Assembly: GCA_002701385.1 (NCBI GenBank)
Contig: NZVD01000057.1
Location: forward strand, 323,756 to 387,755
DNA length: 64,000 nucleotides
Source: Rhodopirellula sp.
GTDB taxonomy: Bacteria; Planctomycetota; Planctomycetia; Pirellulales; Pirellulaceae
Direction of reading: 5' to 3'
Shown piece after piece: positions 55,301 through 64,000 of the stretch. The translations under genes and the position numbers were made by a program. The first letter of the stretch is position 1. Every line of letters starts with the position of its first letter. The notes beneath the pieces were generated by a model. It was not told where the DNA came from. It searched no databases and saw nothing but the letters and a program-made list of their open reading frames with translations.

Positions 55301-56308
55301 ATGACAAACAGTGATACCGCAATTGATCCGATCGACGGCACGATTTCTATCGTGACTCCGGAGAATATTACGTTTCGCTATAGTGTGGCCGGCCCGTTTC
55401 AGCGAGCCACCGCCTTTCTGCTGGATTTCCTCATCCGAATCGGAATCATTATCGTCCTGCTGATTGCCACGGTGATGTTGGAATCGGTTGTTGGTGAAGT
55501 CAGTGTTGGCTTCTTTCTATTATCCAATTTCATTCTGAATTGGTTTTACGGAGCGGTTTTTGAAACCTACATGAATGGCCAAACACCCGGAAAACGCATT
55601 ATGGGAATCCGAGCCGTCACCGTGGATGGAAAGCCTATTAATGCCATGCAGGCGGTCATGAGAAATCTGATTCGTACCGCCGACACCTATCCACTTGTAT
55701 CACCGGCAATCTTCGGAATTGAATTCGGCGACTCACCGGTCTTTCAAGCAGCAATCATCCCCACATTTATTATGGGGCTAATCGTAATGAGTATGAATCG
55801 TCGTTACCAACGCATTGGCGACCTCGTTGCGGGAACGATGGTGATTATCGATCAACGCAAATCCACTTATGGCCTGATTGATGTCCGTTCACCGGCCATT
55901 CTCCAATTGGCAGCGCTGGTACCGGCGACATTCAGAGCGGACCAAAGTATGTCACAGGCATTAGCTCATTTTGTCGACCAACGCCCGCGACTTTCTGATG
56001 CCCGTCGACGAGAAATAGCCGCCCATCTTACCGAACCACTTGCCAAAGAATTGGGACTATCTCCCCAATTGGATCCGGATCTATTATTACAAGCTCTCTA
56101 CTATCGAGCCTTTGTATCGGATGCTCAGCAAGAACTGGCTCAATTGACTCCAACTGCTACCGTCGAATATCCGAATTCACCACAGGCCCATGTAAGCGGA
56201 TTTGGGCAACCACCTGTCCAATTGCAATCCTACCAACCTGCCCCTCAGACATTGGCTCAGTCCAGTCGACCGCCCGGACGGCCTAGAAATGGAGGGCCTC
56301 TGCGGTGA
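55301..56308 (+). CDS. RDD family membrane protein
   Basis: A 335-residue protein. The RDD domain (about 25-185) has three or four hydrophobic segments. The conserved Arg-Asp line is FQRATAFLLDFLIRIGIIIV, followed by YMNGQTPGKRIMGIRAVTVDG and the RRYQRIGDLVAGTMVII end. Then comes a long cytoplasmic helix-rich and Pro/Gln-rich tail. The function of RDD proteins is not settled; some are implicated in Na+/H+ exchange. Its stop overlaps the GTG of the next gene by 4 bases. Confidence 0.88.
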   Translation: MTNSDTAIDPIDGTISIVTPENITFRYSVAGPFQRATAFLLDFLIRIGIIIVLLIATVMLESVVGEVSVGFFLLSNFILNWFYGAVFETYMNGQTPGKRIMGIRAVTVDGKPINAMQAVMRNLIRTADTYPLVSPAIFGIEFGDSPVFQAAIIPTFIMGLIVMSMNRRYQRIGDLVAGTMVIIDQRKSTYGLIDVRSPAILQLAALVPATFRADQSMSQALAHFVDQRPRLSDARRREIAAHLTEPLAKELGLSPQLDPDLLLQALYYRAFVSDAQQELAQLTPTATVEYPNSPQAHVSGFGQPPVQLQSYQPAPQTLAQSSRPPGRPRNGGPLR

Positions 56309-57294
56309 AAGTTGCCGATTTACTCATACAACGTCAGCAGCAATGGCAGGAATTAGAATTCCTTTGTGACATGGTCAGCAACCGTCGTGCCGGGGCTATC
56401 TCAGCAGAACAGCTTTCGACATTTGCATCACTTTACCGCAGTGCCTGTGCAGATCTTGCCTTAGCGGATTCCTATAATTTGCCTCCTGAAACGGTCGAAT
56501 ATCTTCATCGACTCGTTGGCCGAGCTCATAGTCGCCTTTACCGTTCCAGGCGATTCCAATTCACCGCTTGGTTTCATGTTTTGGTGTTTGATGTTCCTCG
56601 ACGAATTCTGCGAGATGGCTGCGTTCAGTTCATGTTCATCTTCTTTTATGGCACCTTCCTGCTGTCTGCCTACCTGGCCTATGAGACAGACATTTTCCCT
56701 AACTACCACGTGGATATCATCACACAAGAACAGCTGTGGTCACTGGAGGACATGTATTCAACTTCCGTTGCGGATGATGAACGGGGAATTGGTGCAGGAG
56801 GGAAGGCAGCCGGGTTCTATGCCAATCACAACACCGGAATCGGGCTCAGTTGTTTTGTCACTGGGATCTTAATTATTCCCGGGCTCCTTGTCACACTCTT
56901 CAACTCCGCCTTCCTTGGGGCGATCTTTGGCTATATGGCCAGAGAAGATGTACCCATGACTGATAACTTCGTTGAATTTGTCACCGCACATGGCCCGTTT
57001 GAGCTCACTGCTATTGTATTAGCCGCTGCGGCTGGCCTACGGCTGGGAATCGCCTGGGTCAAAACAAACGGGCTCTCACGAAGTGCTTCTTTAAGAAAAT
57101 CAGGAATGGAGTCGATGCCGATCATGGGCGTCTCGATAGTCTTCTTCTTTCTGGCCGCCCTCATCGAAGGATTCATTTCTCCATCTGGTCTACATTACAA
57201 TTTCAAACTAGCAATCTGTATCGCATCGACAGCCTTTATCCTGGTTTATCTGGTTGGGTTGGGTCTCTTCAAAGGGGAACGCCATGCAATTTGA
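56305..57294 (+). CDS. SpoIIM-like (stage II sporulation protein M) membrane protein
   Basis: A 329-residue integral membrane protein beginning with a GTG inside the RDD gene end. A cytoplasmic helical part (1-95) is followed by about five hydrophobic segments. The DUF95/SpoIIM core is recognised by AGFYANHNTGIGLSCFVTGIL, LGAIFGYMARED and the HGPFELTAIVLAAAAGLRLGIAWV stretch. In Firmicutes SpoIIM helps remodel septal cell wall; in non-spore-formers this family occurs in clusters like this one with unknown role. The end overlaps the next gene by 11 bases. Confidence 0.88.
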   Translation: MKVADLLIQRQQQWQELEFLCDMVSNRRAGAISAEQLSTFASLYRSACADLALADSYNLPPETVEYLHRLVGRAHSRLYRSRRFQFTAWFHVLVFDVPRRILRDGCVQFMFIFFYGTFLLSAYLAYETDIFPNYHVDIITQEQLWSLEDMYSTSVADDERGIGAGGKAAGFYANHNTGIGLSCFVTGILIIPGLLVTLFNSAFLGAIFGYMAREDVPMTDNFVEFVTAHGPFELTAIVLAAAAGLRLGIAWVKTNGLSRSASLRKSGMESMPIMGVSIVFFFLAALIEGFISPSGLHYNFKLAICIASTAFILVYLVGLGLFKGERHAI

Positions 57295-58240
57295 TAAAAC
57301 GCATATACAGATCCGAAATCGTACTGAAAGTGAGTTACTAGACATATCTCTGCATGTTTTCCGTCGATTTCCTCTGCAAATCCTTGGTTCATTCTTAGTT
57401 GTCGCGATCCCGTTGCTCGTCCTTAACAACTTCCTGTTAGGCCACGTACTTAGTCTGGAGTACAACTTAACGTCCTTTGACTCGCTATCGATTGTAGAGC
57501 AGGAATACACAACGTCTGATTTAAGTTTTAAGACGTTCCTATACCTTCAAATATTGCTAATCATCGCTGAAGCACCACTTGCCTCGACACTTTCCACGCT
57601 GATGCTCAGTAAGCTGATTTTCAACGAAAAACCAACCATTAAGGGGTTAATCAAAGATGCACGAAAGTGTTTCTGGAACATACTCTTCGCCTTCGGCATA
57701 CGCCGTGGCATCCTAATCATGCTAGGCCTGTTGCTATTGCTGTTTAATGATGACAGTGGTTCGCGATCGGCTGCCATCACCTTCTATACCATTACCTTTA
57801 TTGTGCTGTTATTCGTGCGGGGATGCCGGCCCTATATGCTTGAGATCATTCTTCTGGAACGTCCGGGACGCGACCCCAGTAAGGGAATGACTCTCTCACA
57901 ACGCAGTAAAATGCTCCATACAGCAACCGGGGGTAATGTGGTTGGAAGAAGTATGTTTGGCATGCTGGTCGGAGCCATGTTTTCACTCAGTCTTTATGGT
58001 GCCATTGTGTTCTTCTCCACCTCGCTCTTTACTGAGTCCGGGACGATCGAAAGTTCGGTATTCACCGCTCAATGGCTGTTTCCGATTTCCTGTTGGCTAG
58101 CAGTCTGTTACACCTCCGTCGTCCGTTTCCTCAATTACATCGATACTCGTATTCTGCTGGAGGGCTGGGAGGCCGAGCTTAAAATTCGTACTGAAGCGTA
58201 TAAACTGGAAAAGCGTCAACAATTAGGGGCAAGCTGGTAA
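57284..58240 (+). CDS. Unknown integral membrane protein of the MoxR-DUF58 cluster
   Basis: I start at ATG 57284 with AAAGGGG 8 bases upstream (318 residues). Not recognised. It begins with a hydrophilic stretch (QIRNRTESELLDISLHVFRRFPLQILGSF) and has about six hydrophobic segments, with a second charged part at the C-terminus. The layout (cytoplasmic start, membrane bundle) is like glycerophosphodiesterase-membrane-domain or DUF975-like proteins, which is only a resemblance. It overlaps spoIIM-like by 11 bases, so it is coexpressed with the cluster. Confidence 0.75.
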   Translation: MQFDKTHIQIRNRTESELLDISLHVFRRFPLQILGSFLVVAIPLLVLNNFLLGHVLSLEYNLTSFDSLSIVEQEYTTSDLSFKTFLYLQILLIIAEAPLASTLSTLMLSKLIFNEKPTIKGLIKDARKCFWNILFAFGIRRGILIMLGLLLLLFNDDSGSRSAAITFYTITFIVLLFVRGCRPYMLEIILLERPGRDPSKGMTLSQRSKMLHTATGGNVVGRSMFGMLVGAMFSLSLYGAIVFFSTSLFTESGTIESSVFTAQWLFPISCWLAVCYTSVVRFLNYIDTRILLEGWEAELKIRTEAYKLEKRQQLGASW

Positions 58241-58250
58241 AGGAAAGCTG

Positions 58251-59339
58251 ATGAAATATATCAATTTAATCGCAGCCTGTACCTTGCTGGGGCACCTGCT
58301 GTTGCCAGCCGTTCTCGTTGCTCAAACCAGTAACGATCCGGTTGAATCGGGCCGTAAAGCTTTGATACGCGATAATCCCTTCCCTTGGTACGATCAGCAA
58401 TCCGATGAATTGCGACGCATTCCCCTTGATACTCAGTGGTTGGAAAGGATGCGGGAACGGATGGAAACCATGGAAGGGCTTTCGGAACGATTCAAAGAAT
58501 GGATGGAGAATGTCGAAGAGGATTTTGATCCCAGTGATATTCCGACGCCGGACATGAGTGATCTGGAAGATTCACTTGAAGACTTTGACTCCGAAGCATT
58601 TCAGAAACAATTCGAAGAGTATATGCGTCGGCTCAAAGAAAATAATGCTGAACAGGAGGCTAATCCGAACGATCGCATCAATCCTGGTGGACGCACGGAA
58701 AACCCCGGCTCCGGAAACGCTTTTCAAGGCAACTCTGAATCTCGAAGCGGAGGGGGCAGATCGAGTAACTCGCCAGGCAGACCTGGCAATTATTCCCCTC
58801 CCGATCTCGGCTTTATTGGAGGAGGAGCGGGTTTCGCCAAGGTGCTCTTTTACATCGTATTAGGTGTCGTCGTCGTGACGTTGGTAGGCCTGGTGGTGTG
58901 GGCTATTATTAACCGTGAAAAGGCGAAGAAAGATCCCGGAGTTGCGACTGACCCGACGGTGATCACAGACGAGCAACGCATTGAAGAGCTTCCATTCCAG
59001 CTGGACTCCGCCTATAAGGACTTACTCGATCGAGCTCGGGAATGCTATGAAAGTGGCGACTTTGACCAGGCGATTATCTACCTCTTCAGCTACGAGCTCA
59101 TTCAGTTAGACAAAGCCCAGCTCATCAAACTCACTCGCGGTAAAACCAACCATCAATATCTCCGTGAAGTGCAGCCGAATGACTCCCTCAAATCCAGACT
59201 CTCGACGACAGTACGGGCATTCGAAGATGTCTTCTTTGGAAATAAAGAGTTAAGCCAGCGTCGTTTCGAGGAATGTTGGCGGGAGGTAAGTAGCTTTCAA
59301 CAATTGACACCGGCCCCGAATCCAGCGGGGTATGCATAA
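58251..59339 (+). CDS. DUF4129-domain membrane protein
   Basis: A 362-residue protein with a signal peptide (cut about residue 24), an extracytoplasmic part rich in acidic helices and Gly/Asn/Ser linker, one membrane helix (about 200-222) and a cytoplasmic C-terminus. The latter is the DUF4129 pattern: ECYESGDFDQAIIYLFSYELIQLDKAQLI, TNHQYLREV and AFEDVFFGN. Such proteins accompany MoxR and DUF58 genes. The stop overlaps the next ATG (TAATG). Confidence 0.83.
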   Translation: MKYINLIAACTLLGHLLLPAVLVAQTSNDPVESGRKALIRDNPFPWYDQQSDELRRIPLDTQWLERMRERMETMEGLSERFKEWMENVEEDFDPSDIPTPDMSDLEDSLEDFDSEAFQKQFEEYMRRLKENNAEQEANPNDRINPGGRTENPGSGNAFQGNSESRSGGGRSSNSPGRPGNYSPPDLGFIGGGAGFAKVLFYIVLGVVVVTLVGLVVWAIINREKAKKDPGVATDPTVITDEQRIEELPFQLDSAYKDLLDRARECYESGDFDQAIIYLFSYELIQLDKAQLIKLTRGKTNHQYLREVQPNDSLKSRLSTTVRAFEDVFFGNKELSQRRFEECWREVSSFQQLTPAPNPAGYA

Positions 59340-60583
59340 TGCCCAAAGGACGCTATTCACTCATACCCTTTCTTTGTTGGACGAGCCTAGTACTGTTAGG
59401 AGCCACCGCTTCTACACTGGCACAGGAAGATGATCTGGATGCCACTTACGGACAGGGAAATCAGTCCGAAGGACGTTACAGTATCAATGGCACAGGGGTT
59501 CTCGCTCAAATGTTCGAGGACCGAGGCCACAGCGTCTTCTATTCCCGCGTGCTGGGCCGCCCTACACGTAAGGCAGATGTCATCATTTGGGCACCGGATA
59601 ACTTCCACGTTCCTACGGATGCTGAAGTGGCGGCTATCGAGCAGTGGCTTCAGGAACGCTCTGGCCGCACCTTTATTTTCATTGGTCGCGATTACGACGC
59701 CACGATGGACTACTGGATCGAAGTTGCCAAAGATGCCACTCAGGAAGAGCAGGCAATGCTGATTCTCAAGCTGGCCGATGTCTGGGGAGCTCATCAAGTG
59801 AAAAGGATGGCGATCATCGATGATGAAGATTGTGGGTGGTTTAAACTCAATGCTGACAACACCGTGCGCACGATTCGTTCAGCCCGCTCTACCTCAGACT
59901 GGCTCGATGGAATATCGCCCGGCGGTTTGAAAATGAGACTGCAAAGTTATTTCGTCGAATCCGACAAAGGTCGCAGCTCAAGCTACGGCCGATACGAATT
60001 CGATACCCAGCTGTTCTATCAGAACATTCCTTTAATCACGAGAGTTCAAAATCGATCCAAGTTTAACCGAGGCCAGATTTATGTCATCGCCAACGGGTCC
60101 TTTTTACTCAACGTGCCACTGGTGCATCGCGAACATCGTAAACTGGCCAGTAAGCTGATTGACCGAGTCGGGCGCGAGAAGACTATTTGCTTTTTAGAAA
60201 GCGAATTCGATGACTGGGAAGATGTTCCGGTGTTGGAAAACGCACCGTCGGCAGCGAAACCGCCGAGCATCGTGACGATCTTACAAACCTGGCCTTTTGG
60301 AATCATTTTGATTCACATCATCATCATTGGCATCGTCTATTGTTTTTATCGTTATCCGATTTTCGGACGCCCCAAGACAAAATTCGAAGTCGCTTCCGTA
60401 ATCGACGATTCCAACGAACAGCAAAGTGTCTCCAATTTTGGACGGCATATTCGTGCACTCGGAGATTTACTACGACGAGGAGGTAATACCACTTTTGCTC
60501 AGCATTGCCTTCAAATGTATCGTGAACGCTCTTCGGAACAAACAACTTACCAACCACAGAAACGCAAAAAGAAACCAACTTAG
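59339..60583 (+). CDS. DUF4350-domain membrane protein
   Basis: A 414-residue protein with a signal peptide (cut about residue 28). Residues about 38-120 fit the DUF4350 start (GTGVLAQMFEDRGHSV, ADVIIWAPDNFHVPTDAEVAAIEQWLQ), which resembles ThuA-like or glutamine-amidotransferase-like folds. A membrane helix lies near 316-338 and is followed by a cytoplasmic end with GRHIRALGDLLRRGGNTTFA. It works with its neighbours, but its role is unknown. It overlaps the DUF4129 gene by 1 base. Confidence 0.8.
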   Translation: MPKGRYSLIPFLCWTSLVLLGATASTLAQEDDLDATYGQGNQSEGRYSINGTGVLAQMFEDRGHSVFYSRVLGRPTRKADVIIWAPDNFHVPTDAEVAAIEQWLQERSGRTFIFIGRDYDATMDYWIEVAKDATQEEQAMLILKLADVWGAHQVKRMAIIDDEDCGWFKLNADNTVRTIRSARSTSDWLDGISPGGLKMRLQSYFVESDKGRSSSYGRYEFDTQLFYQNIPLITRVQNRSKFNRGQIYVIANGSFLLNVPLVHREHRKLASKLIDRVGREKTICFLESEFDDWEDVPVLENAPSAAKPPSIVTILQTWPFGIILIHIIIIGIVYCFYRYPIFGRPKTKFEVASVIDDSNEQQSVSNFGRHIRALGDLLRRGGNTTFAQHCLQMYRERSSEQTTYQPQKRKKKPT

Positions 60584-60608
60584 AGAAATCTCAGCATAGG
60601 TATTTCAA

Positions 60609-61808
60609 ATGTCCATTGGTACTTTCAATTGTCCCTCCTGCTCTCAGCCATTAACGCTGCCGCCTTCCTTTACCGGAACTCAGGTACAATGCCCTCAATG
60701 TCAAAACATCATCAATGTACCCGGGCAGGGACCACAACCTATAACTCCACAACCCGTGATGCCACAACCCGTGATGCCACAGCCTGTGGCACAAAACCCT
60801 GTTAACGGTAATATTGGCAATATGTCCTTAGCGGAATCAGCAGATACCGGTGCTGATACCGCGACTCGACAGCTATTCAACAAAATTACCACGGAAGTCG
60901 CTAAGGTTTTCGTTGGGCAAGAAGAACTCGTACTAGGCACACTCGTCTCTCTCTTTTCCAACGGCCATGTATTAATCGAGAGTGTTCCTGGTCTGGGTAA
61001 AACGCTTTTCGTTCGTACTTTGGGACACGTGCTTGGTTGTGACTTTGGCAGAATACAGTTCACGGCGGACCTAATGCCATCGGATATCACTGGTGCACCT
61101 GTCTTCAATATGAAGACTCAGGAATTCACTTTCCACCCTGGCCCCATCTTCACCCAATTATTACTGGCAGACGAAATTAACCGATCTCCCGCCAAAACCC
61201 ATGCGGCCCTACTGGAAATCATGCAGGAGCATCGCGTCACCGTAGACGGAGAAAGCTATAAACTGGATCCACCATTCTTGGTCATCGCCACACAAAACCC
61301 TGTTGAGCAGGAAGGGACTTATAACCTACCTGAAGCTCAACTTGACCGATTTATGATGAAGCTCATCGTGAACTATCCAACTGAGCAACAGGAAGCAGAC
61401 ATCCTCAAACAACATAGCCAGCAAATCAACCTCGGCGAGGTTTTGGAAAATGAAATTCAAACTGTTTCCTCACCTGCCGAAATTAACGCGGCGATCAAAG
61501 AGAATGCAAATGTCCGAATTGATGGTGCGTTGGCTGATTACATCAACAAAATCGTTCGCCTAACCCGCCAGTGGCCTCAACTTTATATGGGAGCCTCACC
61601 TCGTGCGGGACTTGCATTGATGCAGGGAGCGCGTACTTTAGCCGCATTTCAGGGTCGGGATTACGCCATTCCAGATGATGTCGTACAGATTGCACTACCA
61701 GTCTTACGTCATCGAGTGATGCTTACGGCAGAAGCTGAAGTTGAAGGACAGGAGGCCGATCAAATACTGACGGACCTGATCCGTACGGTCGAAGTACCGC
61801 GGTTGTAA
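60609..61808 (+). CDS. MoxR-type AAA+ ATPase with N-terminal zinc ribbon
   Basis: A 399-residue ATPase. The N-terminus has a zinc-ribbon pattern C8-x2-C11 and C28-x2-C31, then a Pro-rich repeat (PQPIT PQPVM PQPVM PQPVA, 42-61) before the AAA+ domain (about 85-395). The latter has Walker A SVPGLGKT (125-132), Walker B LLLADEINR (184-192), TQNPVEQEGTYNLPEAQLDRF and the arginine region GASPRAGLALMQGARTLAA. MoxR proteins act as chaperone-like ATPases with a DUF58/vWA partner, which follows 42 bases later. The zinc-ribbon fusion is not part of the usual MoxR. Confidence 0.92.
   Translation: MSIGTFNCPSCSQPLTLPPSFTGTQVQCPQCQNIINVPGQGPQPITPQPVMPQPVMPQPVAQNPVNGNIGNMSLAESADTGADTATRQLFNKITTEVAKVFVGQEELVLGTLVSLFSNGHVLIESVPGLGKTLFVRTLGHVLGCDFGRIQFTADLMPSDITGAPVFNMKTQEFTFHPGPIFTQLLLADEINRSPAKTHAALLEIMQEHRVTVDGESYKLDPPFLVIATQNPVEQEGTYNLPEAQLDRFMMKLIVNYPTEQQEADILKQHSQQINLGEVLENEIQTVSSPAEINAAIKENANVRIDGALADYINKIVRLTRQWPQLYMGASPRAGLALMQGARTLAAFQGRDYAIPDDVVQIALPVLRHRVMLTAEAEVEGQEADQILTDLIRTVEVPRL
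60732..60791 (+). repeat. Four 15-base tandem repeats in moxR
   Basis: Four in-frame 15-base units, the middle two identical, encode P-Q-P-I-T, P-Q-P-V-M twice and P-Q-P-V-A. They form the flexible linker between zinc ribbon and AAA+ domain. Confidence 0.85.
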
Positions 61809-61850
61809 AGCATCACGTTTAGAAAACACGTCGCTATCGAGACCAATCTT

Positions 61851-63272
61851 GTGGATGAGAATTTAGAACAACTGCAGCTACAGGCACAGGAGAATCTGGA
61901 GATACTTCAGATGTTCCCCTGGCTGACGCTCGTGATCTTCACACTCCCGCTGATCTTCGTCGCTCGCAAGAAGGTCTACCCGAGTCTGTTCTATGTCTTG
62001 TGCCTGTTCGTTCCCACGTTGGCGACGATTGGAATAATCTACTCTCCCGACCTGCTGCTACTAGCAATCATCGTCGATCTGGTTATATTCATTGCCGCTG
62101 GGATCGATTTGTTTACCATTCCATCTGTGCGATCGCTTAGCGCTGAAAGAATCCACCAAAAGGTCGCTTCTCTTGCCAAGCCGGCTGGGATTTCCTTTCA
62201 TATCACCAACCACGGCAGACGCTCGCTCAAACTCATAATGATTGACGATATTCCTGAAGAATTTGAAACGGGTACCGTTAAATACTCGTCCAGCATCGCC
62301 CCGGATGAAACTCTTGAATTCGATTACAGCGTCACACCGAGTCAGCGTGGTAAATTCTCGATGCGTTGTGTCCACGTCCGAGTACGGTCTTCTTTTGGAT
62401 TCTGGATTCGACATATTACTTTGCCTGTGAAAACGGAATTACATGTGTATCCTGACTTAAAGCAGCTTTCACACTATGCATTGCTGGCTCGTACAAATCG
62501 TCTCGCCTTATTAGGCGTGCGTCGTACTCGGAAGGTTGGTCAAGACAATGAATTCGAGCGTTTAAGAGAATATACCCGCGACGATCACTATAAGAACATT
62601 AACTGGCGAAGCAGTGCGCGACACAACAAATTAATCGTCCAGGATTATCAAACAAGTCAAAGCCAGCGGATCATCTTCCTAGTCGATTGTGGAAGAATGA
62701 TGACCAACGAATCCAGTGGGATGTCCTTTGTTGATCATGCCTTAAACTCTGCATTGATGCTAAGCCACGTTGCCTTATCACAGGGAGACTCGGTGGGACT
62801 CATATGCTTTTCGGACAAGGTCCATTGCTTCGTACCGCCACGCAGTGGTACGTCTCACATGAACCAGTTGTTACACGCTAGTTTCAACCAATTTCCGAAA
62901 ATGGTTGAATCCCGATATGACGAAGCCTTTTTGTATCTCGCAAATCGCTGTAACAAACGAGCGATGGTTGTCCTAATTACGAATGTCGTCGATGAAGTAA
63001 ATTCTCAGCAGGTGGTACGCTACATGCAGACTGTTTCTAAACGCCATCTACCTGTCAGTGTGATGATGCGGGACCATGAAATCTTTGCCGAGGCCGAACA
63101 AACTGATAGCCTGTATAATGCCGCTGCCGCAGCTCAAATCCTTAACTGGCGGCATGATGTTCTCAACACTTTAAGTCATCAGGGAGTCTTTTCTCTGGAT
63201 GTCATGCCCGAAGATCTGACGGCTCCGCTTATCAACCAATATCTGGAAATCAAAGCACGACATCTACTCTAA
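61851..63272 (+). CDS. DUF58-domain protein, MoxR partner
   Basis: A 473-residue protein from a GTG start. Two membrane segments lie near 22-42 and 45-75, then an extracytoplasmic or cytoplasmic beta domain. The DUF58 signature is REYTRDDHYKNINWRSSARHNKLIVQDYQ, followed by a vWA-like domain starting IIFLVDCGRMM, where the MIDAS motif is degenerate (D-C-G-R-M instead of D-x-S-x-S). This family works with MoxR ATPases, whose gene is just upstream. Function of the pair is not established in this lineage. Confidence 0.88.
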   Translation: MDENLEQLQLQAQENLEILQMFPWLTLVIFTLPLIFVARKKVYPSLFYVLCLFVPTLATIGIIYSPDLLLLAIIVDLVIFIAAGIDLFTIPSVRSLSAERIHQKVASLAKPAGISFHITNHGRRSLKLIMIDDIPEEFETGTVKYSSSIAPDETLEFDYSVTPSQRGKFSMRCVHVRVRSSFGFWIRHITLPVKTELHVYPDLKQLSHYALLARTNRLALLGVRRTRKVGQDNEFERLREYTRDDHYKNINWRSSARHNKLIVQDYQTSQSQRIIFLVDCGRMMTNESSGMSFVDHALNSALMLSHVALSQGDSVGLICFSDKVHCFVPPRSGTSHMNQLLHASFNQFPKMVESRYDEAFLYLANRCNKRAMVVLITNVVDEVNSQQVVRYMQTVSKRHLPVSVMMRDHEIFAEAEQTDSLYNAAAAAQILNWRHDVLNTLSHQGVFSLDVMPEDLTAPLINQYLEIKARHLL

Positions 63273-63407
63273 GATCGCCTTCGAGTTTCAACTCAGGTTT
63301 TCGACTTCTATCCATACCGGCCGGTTTCACAACCCGTTGTTTTGAAGTAATTTGGAAGTATGAAGTGACCTTTTTTCAATTGAAAAGTAGAGTGAAACAA
63401 CCTAAGG

Positions 63408-64000
63408 ATGAGCGATCCATACTTCCAACAGCTATTTGCAAACCGTATCGGTGGTGAAAACTACGGTAAAGGTACCGAGATTTATAAATTCGAAAAGATC
63501 AAACGCGCTAAGCGTAAAGCATTGGCTGATTTTCCCGACCGTTTGCTGTTAGATTTTGGAATCGGAGAAAATGACGCTCCTGCCGATCAAGCCGTACGGG
63601 ACGTGATGGCTTCCGAAATCCATCTTCAGGAAAACCGCGGCTACGCAGATAACGGAATTGCTGAATTCAAAGAAGCCGTTGCTCGCTTTATGCAACGCAA
63701 CTTCGACGTCGAATTGGACGCTACCACCGAAGTGAACCACTGTATTGGTTCCAAAACAGCACTTTCGATGATTCCGGCCTGTTTTATCAATCCGGGCGAT
63801 GTGACCCTGATGACCGTCCCTGGCTACCCTGTCGCTGGTACTCATACTAAGTACTATGGTGGTGAAGTTCACGAGTTACCTTTGTTAGAAGAGAATAACT
63901 TCCTGCCAGACCTCGAATCCATCCCAACAGACATTCTGGAACGAGCAAAATTACTGGTTATCAACTATCCCAACAGTCCAACTGGCAAGCTAGCGCCAGC
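63408..64000 (+). CDS. dapL: LL-diaminopimelate aminotransferase (N-terminal part)
   Basis: Converts tetrahydrodipicolinate to LL-diaminopimelate in lysine and peptidoglycan precursor synthesis in bacteria that lack the succinylase route. The N-terminus MSDPYFQQLFANRIGGENYGKGTEIYKFEKIKRAK is the DapL start, followed by LLDFGIGENDAPAD, RGYADNGIAEFKEAVARFM and TVPGYPVAGTHTKYYGGEVHELPL. 197 codons are present; the window cuts the gene before the PLP lysine. The start is preceded by AAGG directly at the ATG, an unusually short spacing. Confidence 0.93.
   Translation, partial: MSDPYFQQLFANRIGGENYGKGTEIYKFEKIKRAKRKALADFPDRLLLDFGIGENDAPADQAVRDVMASEIHLQENRGYADNGIAEFKEAVARFMQRNFDVELDATTEVNHCIGSKTALSMIPACFINPGDVTLMTVPGYPVAGTHTKYYGGEVHELPLLEENNFLPDLESIPTDILERAKLLVINYPNSPTGKLAP

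Noticed and set aside
1..64000. CRISPR arrays, insertion sequences, phage or integrase genes
   Set aside because: No spaced direct repeats, transposase or integrase motifs were seen on either strand.

Overview
The window is one continuous stretch of bacterial chromosome with moderate base composition. It has housekeeping gene clusters, many secreted or membrane proteins of limited distribution, and no sign of phage, insertion sequence, plasmid or CRISPR. Several features point to a planctomycete, as inference rather than proof: a Ser/Thr kinase with the planctomycete N-terminal extension and one membrane anchor; the RDD/SpoIIM/DUF4129/DUF4350/MoxR/DUF58 cluster; a very large LptC/LptA-like protein next to kdsD-kdsC; LL-diaminopimelate aminotransferase; tandem secreted amidohydrolases; and ribosomal protein L17 with a long acidic tail. 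The window starts inside rplR and ends inside dapL.

Layout. 1-6642 is the end of the spc operon and the alpha operon (rplR, rpsE, rplO, secY, adk, rpmJ, rpsM, rpsK, rpoA, rplQ). rpmD, map, infA and rpsD are absent from their usual places. 6763-9752 holds a minus-strand metallopeptidase, a lipoprotein and class II aldolase. 9935-14487 is a Kdo/LPS-export operon (kdsD, kdsC, 971-residue LptC/LptA-like protein). 14490-20179 holds an esterase, hpt, two glycosyltransferases and an AsnB-type amidotransferase that look like polysaccharide synthesis. 20176-22232 is a minus-strand pair, an L-fuconate dehydratase-like enolase and a secreted HExxH protein. 22452-25403 has an unrecognised protein and a receptor-like kinase. 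25469-30095 has two secreted amidohydrolase-family proteins, followed by a CtpA-type protease. 31601-35660 is the pntA1-pntA2-pntB transhydrogenase operon, in which pntA1 carries an acidic tail of about 250 residues. 36217-37132 is rplM-rpsI. 37290-45323 holds a PAP2 protein, tRNA-Leu(GAG) with a clear promoter and terminator, a GAF/SpoIIE-like protein lacking phosphatase metal ligands, a UbiD decarboxylase, leucyl aminopeptidase and a CPA1 antiporter. 45464-49831 has a lipoprotein with two thioredoxin domains and ribBA. 51296-54193 is korA-korB with a strong terminator. 55301-63272 is a seven-gene membrane/AAA+ cluster, followed by dapL.

How they work together. The ribosomal and RNA polymerase genes are core growth functions. 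kdsD/kdsC and the large protein should supply Kdo and move LPS to the outer membrane. The glycosyltransferases and AsnB probably build a surface polysaccharide. PntAB, the antiporter and Kor serve NADPH, ion and carbon metabolism. The final cluster joins a MoxR ATPase, a DUF58 partner and several membrane proteins, a recurring but poorly understood assembly; here its MoxR carries an N-terminal zinc ribbon and there is one extra unrecognised membrane protein. I found no wholly new system. The best candidates for a second look are this cluster, the LPS-export protein, the degenerate amidohydrolases and phosphatase, and the acidic tails on L17 and PntA.
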